Shown: positions 8,755 to 16,294 of the stretch, piece after piece
Numbering within the stretch: the stretch's first letter is position 1
Layout of the letters: each line of letters starts with the position of its first letter
Source of the DNA: Streptomyces sp. ISL-1
GTDB lineage: Bacteria > Actinomycetota > Actinomycetes > Streptomycetales > Streptomycetaceae
DNA length: 64,000 nt
Reading direction: 5' to 3'
NCBI RefSeq assembly: GCF_018614585.1
Contig: NZ_JAGGOI010000007.1
Span: forward strand, 411,340-475,339
Notes under the pieces: model-generated
Databases searched by the model: none
What the model saw: only the letters and a program-made list of their open reading frames with translations
Told to the model about the DNA's origin: nothing
Program-made: the position numbers and the translations under genes

Positions 8755-8989
8755 CGCGCAGGGGGTCAAAGGCGGCTGCGGCAGCCGCGGACCACGCACC
8801 CCTCCCGCCGCAGTCGGCAAAGGATCCGCCATGCGACACCTCGCCGACGCTCCTTCAGCGCCCCCCAAGCCGCGCGCACAGCCCGCGGCTTCGCGCCTCC
8901 CGCTGCACCTGCACGTCCTGATCGTCAACAACAACCACCCCACCCCGGGGTGCGGCCAACCGCCCACCCCGCACCGGAAGGAACCCGCC

Positions 8990-9850
8990 ATGGGACTGTC
9001 CTGGCAGCAGGGCCCCCTCTCCGCCGGCGCGATCGGACACTTCCTCACCCCCGAACCCCTGCCCGAGCGTCTCCTCTTCGCCGAGCGGCTGCGCCGCCGC
9101 ATGCGCGTGAAGTTCAACGACACCTGGATCGCTGACAGCGAGAACGTCATCCTGCTGCACGAGCCGGGCCGCTACCCCGTCGCCTACTTCCCCCGCGAAG
9201 ACGTCGCCGAGCAGGCCCTGGTCGCGAGCGACAAGGTCACCCACCACAAGGACCTCGGCGACACCGCCTGGTACGCGGCGCACGCCGGGGACCGCACCAT
9301 CGAACGTGCCGCCTGGGAATTCACCGCACTGCCTGGGCACGCCGCCGAACTCCAGGGCCGCATCGCCTTCGCGTGGCGCGCGATGGACGCCTTCTACGAA
9401 GAGGACGAACGCATCCTCGGACACGCCGCGGACCCCTACCACCGCATCGACATCCGAAACACCTCCCGCACCCTGGAAGTCCGCCTCGGCGACACCGTGA
9501 TCGCCCGCTCCGAGCACCCCGTCGTGCTCTTCGAGTCCGGATTCGCCCCCCGCTGGTACGTCCCGCGCGCCGACATCGACGAGACCCGCCAACGCCCCGT
9601 CGAAGGCCAGACCTTCTGCTCCTACAAGGGCCTGTGCGACTACTACGACATCGGCGACGTGCACCGCGCCGCCTGGTCGTACCGCAACGCCTACCGGGAA
9701 GTCGACCGGATCGCCGACCTGGTGTCGTTCGAGGCGGACAAGGTCGAGGTCTATCTCGACGGCAAGCGCCTGCACCTCGAGCCCGGGCAGAACGTCGTTC
9801 CCCACGGCGTCGACCGCGATCTGGACGTCGACGAGGTCAAAGCCCGCTGA
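8990..9850 (+). CDS. DUF427 tandem-domain protein
   Basis: A 286-residue protein with two DUF427 domains, about residues 35-125 (VKFNDTWIADSENVILLHEPGRYPVAYFP...) and 150-270 (LEVRLGDTVIARSEHPVVLFESGFAPRWYVP...). Both repeats contain the conserved pattern of a strand with S/E, Y/F-P and a downstream TxCxYKG or equivalent (FCSYKGLCDYYDIGD). The molecular function is unknown; members are common beside oxidoreductases and hydrolases. ATG 8990 has GGAAGGA at a good distance. An in-frame ATG at 8831 preceded by AAAGGA would add 53 poorly conserved residues, so the start is not fully settled. Confidence 0.85.
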   Translation: MGLSWQQGPLSAGAIGHFLTPEPLPERLLFAERLRRRMRVKFNDTWIADSENVILLHEPGRYPVAYFPREDVAEQALVASDKVTHHKDLGDTAWYAAHAGDRTIERAAWEFTALPGHAAELQGRIAFAWRAMDAFYEEDERILGHAADPYHRIDIRNTSRTLEVRLGDTVIARSEHPVVLFESGFAPRWYVPRADIDETRQRPVEGQTFCSYKGLCDYYDIGDVHRAAWSYRNAYREVDRIADLVSFEADKVEVYLDGKRLHLEPGQNVVPHGVDRDLDVDEVKAR

Positions 9851-9879
9851 CCCCAACGAGCGCCTGTCCTCGCGCCCGC

Positions 9880-9990
9880 CTGGGTCAGGCTGCGTGCGAT
9901 GAGCTCGCCCGCGAAGGGTTCCATCCGGGGCAGCAGGGAGCGGCGGGCGAGCAGGGTGACCTGGGAGCCGAGGCCCTGCCAGAGGGTGCC
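9880..9990 (-). pseudogene. Fragment of a pyridine nucleotide-disulphide oxidoreductase
   Basis: The reverse strand encodes about 35 residues, GLGSQVTLLARRSLLPRMEP then FAGELIARSLTQAGAR. This matches the NAD(P)-binding Rossmann segment of dihydrolipoamide dehydrogenase / mercuric reductase-like flavoproteins, where the pattern is usually LGxxVTLLxRxxxLLPRxEPFAGELVxxxLxxAG. No FAD domain or active-site CxxxxC is present on either side, so only a scrap of the gene survives. Confidence 0.6.
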
Positions 9991-10034
9991 TGGTCGTGCT
10001 TGTGCTGGAGGGGCAGCCGTCAGCAGTGAGTTGG

Positions 10035-10056
10035 TTCTCCCCGGATTCTCCCCGGG
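10035..10056. repeat. TTCTCCCC double motif, copy 1
   Basis: TTCTCCCC, GGA, TTCTCCCC, GGG. Sister copies at 10129-10149 (TTCTCCCC-AGAC-TCTCCCCAG) and 12073-12093 (TTCTCCCC-AGA-TTCTCCCCAG) keep the same phase and length. All three lie in non-coding DNA flanking the vWA gene. Confidence 0.5.
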
Positions 10057-10128
10057 AGTCCGTTGCGGCTCCAATGTGCCCTGTTCTCCTGGCCGTTGGG
10101 GCCGAGATGAGGAAGTCGTAGGGATCTC

Positions 10129-10149
10129 TTCTCCCCAGACTCTCCCCAG
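10129..10149. repeat. TTCTCCCC double motif, copy 2
   Basis: TTCTCCCC-AGAC-TCTCCCCAG, the same about 21-bp unit as the copies at 10035 and 12073. No hairpin or coding explanation is evident. Confidence 0.5.
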
Positions 10150-10622
10150 CCCCGGCTGTCTCCGAACGCGGATCTTCGCAGGCCAGTGCATGCTCCAGTG
10201 TCGGAATTCGCTACATCGCGTAGTCGAGCGAGAGAGGCAGGGCCCGTCGCAGCGCTCCGGCAAGCCAGAAGGGTCAGGTGGCAATTCGGTAGCCGGAGCC
10301 ACTGCAGTAGTGGCCCTACTCGCCCAGCTCATGGCTCGAGAATGGCTGCGGACCATCGTTCGTGTGCCGATGCCCTCGGCCTCTACGGCACCCGCCTGTG
10401 CTGCAACGCAGTCAAGCGCATCGCGTGGACGTGAGGAAGGAGGAGGGGAACGTTCACCCTGTGCAGGGCGTGTGCTCAGAACACGGCGTCTGGCTCTCAC
10501 CGCTGCCTCCAGCCCGGGGGCTGCCGCGGGGCAGGCGGGTGATCGTCCGTCAAGCTCCGTTGTCAGTGCCTCCCCATAGTGTGGAGACATCACTCGGGGA
10601 GCCTCGGAGAAGGAGCAGCAAC

Positions 10623-11681
10623 GTGTCCGCCAACAAGATCCAGCACAAGGTCAATCACGTCGCGCTGGTAGTGGACTGTTCGGGTTCCATGCATCAGCAC
10701 CAGAGTCAACTCATCCGCGTCGTGGACGAGTTCGTGGCGGGCTTGAAGGCCGAGTCGGACAGCCTCGGTCATGAAACCCGGATCAGCCTCTACTCCTTCG
10801 ACCATAAGGTGGAGAACCTGGTCTGGGACATGGACGTGAAGCATCTGCCGTCCATGCGGGGTCTGTACAAGGTCAACAATGGCGCTACGGCCCTCATCGA
10901 AGCCTCTCTGAAGTCCCTGGACGACCTGGGCCACATCTGGGAGGCGTACGGCGAGCACAGCTTCCTCCAGATCGTGGTGACGGACGGCGAGGAGAACGCC
11001 TCCGGCGGCGACAGACGGCACGACGGCGACATGGCCATCCTCGGCCCCTGGCTCGACAAGATCGCTGCGAAGATGGGTGCACTTCCGGGCCACTGGACTT
11101 CCGCGATCCTCGTTCCGAACTCCCTGGCGAAGCGAACCGCCCAGAACTACGGCTTCCCGGCCGGAAACATCGCCATCTGGGATGCGGATTCCCAGGAGGG
11201 TGTCGAGGAGGCGATCGATACCGTGCGCGCGGCCGCCACCAGCTTCCTCCGTGGCCGCGAGCAGGGGGTGCGCGGCACGAAGAACCTGTTCGCGGTCGGC
11301 CAGGACATATCGGTCGACGACGTGCGGGCGAACCTCGAACCGGTCCCGGCCGACAAGTATCGACTCCTGAAGGTCGACACGGAGGTCGAGATTCGATCCT
11401 TCGTTGATTCGCATCCGGGCGTGACGTACGAACGCGGGTCGTGTTACTACCAGCTGGGCACCCGGGTTCAGGTTCAGCCCGACAAGGAAGTCATCGTGGT
11501 CGAGAAGGACACTGACCGCGCATACACGGGCGACGCGGCACGCAGTCTTCTGTTCGGCACGGGTATCCAGGGGACCGTCTCCGTGAAGGCGGGGCGCAAT
11601 CCCAAGTTGGAGGTATACGTGCAGAGTCGTTCGGTGAACAGAAAGCTCAAGCCGAAGACGCGTCTGCTCATCATGCTCTGA
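10623..11681 (+). CDS. von Willebrand factor A domain protein
   Basis: A 352-residue cytoplasmic protein with no signal peptide. A VWA domain spans residues 8-200; its MIDAS is DCSGSMH near residue 18, with later metal ligands in NNGATAL and the VVTDGEE segment. The rest (200-352) is a beta-rich region of unknown fold containing YQLGTRVQVQP and RKLKPKTRLLIML. GTG 10623 follows AAGGAG at eight bases. VWA proteins of this kind mediate metal-dependent protein contacts, often in stress or tellurite-type systems, but there are no partner genes here to tell. It stands alone between two degenerate stretches. Confidence 0.8.
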   Translation: MSANKIQHKVNHVALVVDCSGSMHQHQSQLIRVVDEFVAGLKAESDSLGHETRISLYSFDHKVENLVWDMDVKHLPSMRGLYKVNNGATALIEASLKSLDDLGHIWEAYGEHSFLQIVVTDGEENASGGDRRHDGDMAILGPWLDKIAAKMGALPGHWTSAILVPNSLAKRTAQNYGFPAGNIAIWDADSQEGVEEAIDTVRAAATSFLRGREQGVRGTKNLFAVGQDISVDDVRANLEPVPADKYRLLKVDTEVEIRSFVDSHPGVTYERGSCYYQLGTRVQVQPDKEVIVVEKDTDRAYTGDAARSLLFGTGIQGTVSVKAGRNPKLEVYVQSRSVNRKLKPKTRLLIML

Positions 11682-12159
11682 AATTCACGAGTAGGGCGTA
11701 GAGCAGGTGGTCCAGGACCAGTTGCGAAGGATCGGCCAGTCGTGGACCTCACCCGACGTCGGTTCCGCGAGCACGGTCGTGCACGGCCTGGCGGAGATCA
11801 AGGCAATCGCCGCGATCACCACGAGCGGCACCAACGGAACCGGCAGCCGTAGTCCTATCCGGCTCATCGGGCCGTGGGCGACGTCGTGCCAGGTCTGGGC
11901 CGGATGGAAGCGGCTTACCGCGCGAGTTGTCCCAGGAGCGCCGTTTGCCGACCCAGCACAATGCTGTGGCGTCTGTTTCCGTTACGCAGCGCAGCCGCGA
12001 GCTCGTGAAGGTGGCCGAGTTCGCCGACATGGGCGGTGCCGGGTGTGGGCGGGGGCCCTGCCGCGCTGCGCATTCTCCCCAGATTCTCCCCAGGGGTCGG
12101 GAGAGGGTGCTGCAGGGCCTTCGCCAGAGCTAAGTTGATCAAGTGGAACAGGTTGCTGT
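11682..12159. other. Gene-free stretch with degenerate coding traces
   Basis: About 480 bases between the vWA gene and corA. On the reverse strand, near 11867-11790, a short frame encodes a hydrophobic N-terminus (MSRIGLRLPVPLVPLVVIAAIALI) like the start of a membrane protein, then loses sense. Near 12030-11925 a helical tail (GELGHLHELAAALRNGNRRHSI...) ends at a stop. Neither is a complete gene. The third TTCTCCCC motif lies at 12073-12093. This looks like decayed sequence. Confidence 0.45.
12073..12093. repeat. TTCTCCCC double motif, copy 3
   Basis: TTCTCCCC-AGA-TTCTCCCCAG. It is closest to copies 1 and 2 at 10035 and 10129, about 2 kb away on the other side of the vWA gene. Confidence 0.5.
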
Positions 12160-13299
12160 CTACAGCCAGTCGCGCTTCTTGAAGATGACGTACAGGCTCA
12201 CGCAGACCACCGCCATCAGGAGGATTGCGAAGGGGTAGCCGCCCGCCCACTTAAGTTCCGGCATGTCCTCGAAGTTCATGCCGTAGATCGTTCCCACAAG
12301 TGTGGGTGCAAACAAAATGGCCGCCCAGGCTGAGATCTTCTTGATCTCCTCGTTCTGCTCGAAGCCCGCCTCCGCCAGCGCCCGCATCTCCGCGTTCTGC
12401 TGCTGCGTCACCAGCGTCGCGTTCACCGTGAGAATGTCCGTCAGTGCCTGGCGGAAGCCGTCCACGCGCTCGCTCGTGTGCGTGACGTGGTCGGCGACGT
12501 CGCGGAGGTAGCGCTGAAGCTCCTCGTCCGTGCCGTACTTGGCGAAGCCCGCCATCAGGGCGTGCAGCATGCCGACCAGGGGACGGGTGGCGCGCTGGAA
12601 CTCGACCATTTCGCGGGAGAGTTCGTAGATGCGGCGGGACACCGCCGGGTCGCCCCTGAAGACCTCGGTCTCGATCTCGTCGATGTCGTTCTGCACGCCC
12701 GCCACCACGGGGGCGTAGCCGTCGACCACGGCGTCCAGGATCGCGTACAGCACCGCCTCCGGGCCGAGGGCCAGCAGCTCCGGGGTCTCCTCCATGCGAC
12801 GGCGTACCGCGGTCAGGTCGGGGGCCGCGCCGTGGCGGACCGTGATCAGGAAGTCCTTGCCCACGAAGACGTGCAGTTCGCCGAACTCGACCTCCTCCTG
12901 GGCGTCGAGGTACCGGGCGGCGCGCAGCACCACGAACAGGGTGTCGCCGTACCGTTCGAGCTTCGGGCGCTGGTGGGCCTCCAGGGCGTCCTCGACGGCG
13001 AGTTCATGCAGGTCGAACTCGTCGGCGAGCGAATGGAGTTCGGTCTCCGTGGGGCGGTGCAGTCCGATCCACGCCATGCCGTCGGGGAACTCGCGCAGCT
13101 GGCGGAAGGTCTCGGCGAGCGAGTCGGGCGTAGCGACGCGGTAGCCCCCGCGGTAGAGCGCGGCCTGGACGACGCTGCCCTGGTCCTTGTGTACGGGGGA
13201 GGGGACAGCGGGCTCGTCGGGCGCGGGTGCCTTCGGCGGCGGGCTCGTGGGCAGCAGGGACCGGCGGCGCCACTGGTGCTTCTTCGGGGACAGCGGCAT
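12160..13299 (-). CDS. corA: CorA-family divalent cation transporter
   Basis: A 379-residue membrane protein that moves Mg2+ or a similar divalent ion. It has a long cytoplasmic N-terminal domain (about 1-310), then two membrane helices. The selectivity signature GMN lies at the end of the first (GTIYGMNFEDMPE), and the second ends in VIFKKRDWL at the C-terminus, as in CorA pores. The first ~50 residues are Pro/Ala-rich and basic, an extension common in actinobacterial members. ATG 13299 follows GGAGGTGAG; the frame is open further upstream but without a ribosome site. No Mg-responsive leader is evident. Confidence 0.92.
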   Translation of the reverse strand: MPLSPKKHQWRRRSLLPTSPPPKAPAPDEPAVPSPVHKDQGSVVQAALYRGGYRVATPDSLAETFRQLREFPDGMAWIGLHRPTETELHSLADEFDLHELAVEDALEAHQRPKLERYGDTLFVVLRAARYLDAQEEVEFGELHVFVGKDFLITVRHGAAPDLTAVRRRMEETPELLALGPEAVLYAILDAVVDGYAPVVAGVQNDIDEIETEVFRGDPAVSRRIYELSREMVEFQRATRPLVGMLHALMAGFAKYGTDEELQRYLRDVADHVTHTSERVDGFRQALTDILTVNATLVTQQQNAEMRALAEAGFEQNEEIKKISAWAAILFAPTLVGTIYGMNFEDMPELKWAGGYPFAILLMAVVCVSLYVIFKKRDWL

Positions 13300-13447
13300 C
13301 GCGGGTCTCACCTCCACCTCGATCACGTACGTCTGTGCGGCCTCGGAGCAGGATATCCGGGTCGAATTGCACCGGCATGGCGGAGCGGCGACAGGGCTCC
13401 TAGATTGCGGACAGGAGTTGTCCGCAAGCCTGAGTAGCTTGTGGCGC

Positions 13448-14569
13448 ATGGCCTCGAAGACGACGTATCCCGTACTCGGCAACCGCGCCCTCAACCGCGC
13501 GACGCTGGAGCGTCAGCTCCTGCTGCGCCGCGCCCCCAGGTCCGCGGTCTCCGTCAAAGGCGCCGTCGAGCACCTGGTCGGCCTGCAGGCGCAGAACGTG
13601 AAGCCGCCGTACTTCGCCCTCGCCGCCCGGCTGGACGGCTTCGCCCCGGAAGAACTCTCCGCGCTGATGGCATCCCGCGAGGTCGCGCGACTGGTCACGA
13701 TGCGGTCCACCATCCATATGCACACCGCCGAGGACTGCCTCACCCTGCGTCCGCTGGTCCAGGCCGCGCGCGACCGGGAGCTCAAGCAGTTCCGCGCCGG
13801 CCTGGCCGGGGTCGATCTGGCCCGCCTCGGCCGCCTCAGCCGTGAGCTGGTCGAGGAGACGCCCCGGACCATGAAGGAGTTGCGCGAGGGGCTGCTGAAA
13901 GAGTGGCCGGGCGCCGATCCGTTCGCCCTGTCCGTCGCCGCCCGCTGTGTACTGCCGCTGGTGCAGGTCACCCCGCGCGGCCTGTGGGGCAGGAGCGGCC
14001 AGGTCACGCTCACCACCGCCGAGCACTGGTTCGGCCGCGGGGCAGAGCCCGCGCCCGCGCCCGACGCCACCGTGCTCCGCTACCTCGCAGCCTTCGGACC
14101 CGCCTCCGTAAAGGACATGCAGACCTGGTCAGGACTGACCCGGATGCGGGAGGTCTTCGAGCGCCTGCGGCCGCGGCTGGCCGTCTTCCAGGACGAGCAC
14201 GGCGTCGAGCTCTACGACCTCCCCGACGCACCCCGGCCGGACGCCGAGACCCCGGCGCCGCCCCGCTTCCTGCCCGAGTTCGACAATCTGCTGCTCTCGC
14301 ACGCCGACCGCAGCCGCCTTGTGCCCCAGGAGTACAGGATGCGCACCTGGAAGGGGAACCAGGCGTACTCGACCCTCCTTGTCGACGGCTTCCTGGCCGG
14401 GATCTGGCGGCTGACCGAGACCGACCAGACCGCGACCGTGACCGTCCAGGCCTTCGGGACACTGACCCGCGCGCAGCAGGGAGCCGTGGCCGAGGAGGGG
14501 GAGCGGATGCTCACCGCCATGTCCTCGGCCGCCGCGTACGACATCCGCTTCGGGTCGCTCAGCGAATAG
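13448..14569 (+). CDS. Winged-helix DNA glycosylase-like protein (HTH_42 / AlkZ family)
   Basis: A 373-residue soluble protein of the HTH_42 family, whose characterised member AlkZ excises interstrand crosslinks. The N-terminal winged helix contains the GLQAQ motif (Gln47, Gln49), matching the catalytic QxQ motif of AlkZ-type enzymes. Three winged-helix units are expected over the length. RSTIHMHTAEDC (near residue 85) and FDNLLLSHADRSR (near 280) are typical of the family. Substrate is not predictable. It is divergent from corA and convergent with lysE. Confidence 0.8.
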   Translation: MASKTTYPVLGNRALNRATLERQLLLRRAPRSAVSVKGAVEHLVGLQAQNVKPPYFALAARLDGFAPEELSALMASREVARLVTMRSTIHMHTAEDCLTLRPLVQAARDRELKQFRAGLAGVDLARLGRLSRELVEETPRTMKELREGLLKEWPGADPFALSVAARCVLPLVQVTPRGLWGRSGQVTLTTAEHWFGRGAEPAPAPDATVLRYLAAFGPASVKDMQTWSGLTRMREVFERLRPRLAVFQDEHGVELYDLPDAPRPDAETPAPPRFLPEFDNLLLSHADRSRLVPQEYRMRTWKGNQAYSTLLVDGFLAGIWRLTETDQTATVTVQAFGTLTRAQQGAVAEEGERMLTAMSSAAAYDIRFGSLSE

Positions 14570-14575
14570 CGGGCA

Positions 14576-15238
14576 TCAGTCCGCGCGGCCCGTCGCCGCC
14601 ACCGTCACGCCCAGGCCGATCATCGCGAACCCACCGGCACCGCCCACCACCGACAGTCGGCGCTCGGAGCGGGCGAACCATCCGCGCGCCGCCGCCGCAC
14701 CCAGACCCCAGAGCGTGTCCGTCACCAGGCCGATCGAGATCGGAACGAGGCCGAGAAGCAGCATCTAGGCGGGCAGCCCGCCCGCCGAGTGGTCCACGAA
14801 CTGCGGCAGCACCGCGGCGAAGAACACGATGCCCTTGGGGTTGGTGACGCCCACCAGGATGCCGTCCACGACGGTACGGACATCGCCGCGCGCCACTCCC
14901 GCCGGGGCCGCCATGTCCGCGACCTTCATGTCCCTGCGGTGCCGGAACGCCTGCACACCGAGGAAGACCAGATACGCCGCGCCCGCCAGCTTCACCGCCA
15001 TGAACACCGCGGCCGACCGCTCCACCAGCGCGCCGACGCCCAGCGCGACGGCCACGACCAGGACGTACGAGCCGAAGACATTGCCCAGGGCGGTGGCCAC
15101 CGCGGTCCGGCGGCCGTGGGCGAGAGCCCGGCCGATCACGAAGAGCACGCTCGGCCCCGGGATCACGATCACCAGCAGGGACATCGCGGCGAATGCGAGG
15201 AAGCGGTCCGTCGACACCATCCCGTCATTCAACGCCAT
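14576..15238 (-). pseudogene. LysE-type amino acid exporter with in-frame stop
   Basis: One reading frame runs from ATG 15238 to TGA 14576 but contains a single TAG at 14765-14767. Before the stop come the usual LysE features: TDRFLAFAAMSLLVIVIPGP near residue 15, then VGVTNPKGIVFFAAVLPQFV. After it the frame continues MLLLGLVPISIGLVTDTLWG and further membrane segments to a normal C-terminus. The interrupted position (GLPA-stop-MLLLG) is usually Gln in LysE proteins, so one CAG to TAG change explains it. The total would be about 220 residues, the family norm. The truncated product lacks the last two membrane helices and is probably inactive unless the stop is read through. Confidence 0.85.
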
Positions 15239-15331
15239 TCCCGGCTGCCCCTCCAGAGCCGTGGAGGCTTCTCCCGGCCGATCCGCGGGGGCTTCTCCCG
15301 GCCGTCTGCCGAACCGGTGAGACCGATGCCG

Positions 15332-16159
15332 CTACGGCAGCAGCCCCGCGCGCCGCGACGCCGCCACCGCCTCCCCCCGGGTGTGCGCCCCCAACTTCCG
15401 CATCGCGGCCCGCAGATAGCCCTTCACCGTCTCCGGCTGCAGGCCGAGCCGCTCGGCCGTGGCCGCGTTCGTCGAGCCCGCCGCGACGCACGCCAGCACA
15501 TCGAGCTCGCGCGGCGTCAGCGCGACCGCGTGCTCGCGCGGCGGGCCGCCCGCCGCGGTCGCCAGCCGGCCGCACACCGACAGCAGCGTCTCCCGCAGCG
15601 CCTGGTCGACGATCCGTGGGGCCAGCGCGCGCAGCTCGCCGTGCGCCTCGCGGACCTCCTCCCACGCCCCAAGGCCCGCCACCGGCTCCCGCGCGGCCGC
15701 GAGCAGCCGCTGCACCTCGTCCCGTACGACCAGCGCCTGCTCCACATCGCGCGCCGCCGCCATCGCCGCGTCGAAGGTCCGCTCGCCGATCGCCATCGGC
15801 TCACGCAGCGCGCCGTACAGCACGCCCCGTACCTTGCGCCGTACGACAACGGGCACCGCGAGCACCGAGCGCAGCCCCTCCGTCGCGACCGCCGCGTCGT
15901 ACTCGTGGCTGATGTGCCGCGCCGAGCGGTAGTCGGTCACCGCGCACGGCCGCGACAGCGCGATGGACTTGCCGCCGAGGCCGTTGCCCGCGCAGATCGC
16001 GAGGCCCCGCAGCGCGCCCGTTGCCGCGCCGCTCAGTTCGGCGATCCGCAGCCGGCGTGCGTCGTGCAGCAGACCGCCGAAGGCGACCGGCAGCCCGGTC
16101 GCCCGGCGCAGCCGCAGCAGCGCCGCTCGCATCTCCACCGCATCGGCCGGCTCGTGCAC
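15332..16159 (-). CDS. GAF-domain LuxR-type transcriptional regulator
   Basis: A 275-residue regulator. A GAF-like sensor covers about residues 10-150 (FGGLLHDARRLRIAELSG...VRGVLYGALREPMAIGERTFDAA). A C-terminal LuxR helix-turn-helix follows at about 212-270 (LTPRELDVLACVAAGSTNAATAERLGLQPETVKGYLRAAMRKL). It is divergent from two acyl-CoA synthetase genes, with a perfect 14-bp palindrome in the shared control region, so it probably senses an aromatic or fatty acid ligand and controls them. The ligand cannot be told from sequence. Confidence 0.85.
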   Translation of the reverse strand: MHEPADAVEMRAALLRLRRATGLPVAFGGLLHDARRLRIAELSGAATGALRGLAICAGNGLGGKSIALSRPCAVTDYRSARHISHEYDAAVATEGLRSVLAVPVVVRRKVRGVLYGALREPMAIGERTFDAAMAAARDVEQALVVRDEVQRLLAAAREPVAGLGAWEEVREAHGELRALAPRIVDQALRETLLSVCGRLATAAGGPPREHAVALTPRELDVLACVAAGSTNAATAERLGLQPETVKGYLRAAMRKLGAHTRGEAVAASRRAGLLP

Positions 16160-16219
16160 GTCCTCTTCTCTCCGTTTCTGTCTGTTTCTCTCCGTGCGTC
16201 GTCTCTCTGTGCTGGGTCA

Positions 16220-16233
16220 CCCCCGTACGGGGG
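16220..16233. promoter_or_regulatory. Perfect palindrome in LuxR/acyl-CoA synthetase promoter region
   Basis: CCCCCGTACGGGGG is a perfect 14-bp palindrome. The dyad extends imperfectly outward to TCAC on the left and AGTGA on the right. It lies 61 bases before the start of the divergent synthetase gene and 61 bases before the regulator start, exactly central to the 135-base intergenic region. It is the natural candidate for the operator of the GAF-LuxR protein. Confidence 0.6.
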
Positions 16234-16294
16234 TAGTGAGACCTGGTCACCGATTACACGATGTCGGTAGCAGGTCCCGCAATGAGGAGGACAC

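Larger units (their letters stand above)
9851..10622. other. Gene-free stretch with remnants
   Basis: About 770 bases without a convincing gene. Apart from the flavoprotein scrap it holds two copies of a TTCTCCCC double motif (10035-10056 and 10129-10149) that recurs at 12073. The long frames here have no protein-like composition. The promoter of the next gene must lie in the last ~100 bases, but I see no clear -35/-10. Confidence 0.5.

Noticed and set aside
8483..8989. Longer DUF427 protein starting at 8483
   Set aside because: It would lie within the hydrolase gene. Starts at 8990 or 8831 have ribosome sites.
10180..10260. Possible tRNA or attachment site near CGAATTCGC
   Set aside because: No cloverleaf with T-loop GTTCGA and acceptor stem could be drawn.
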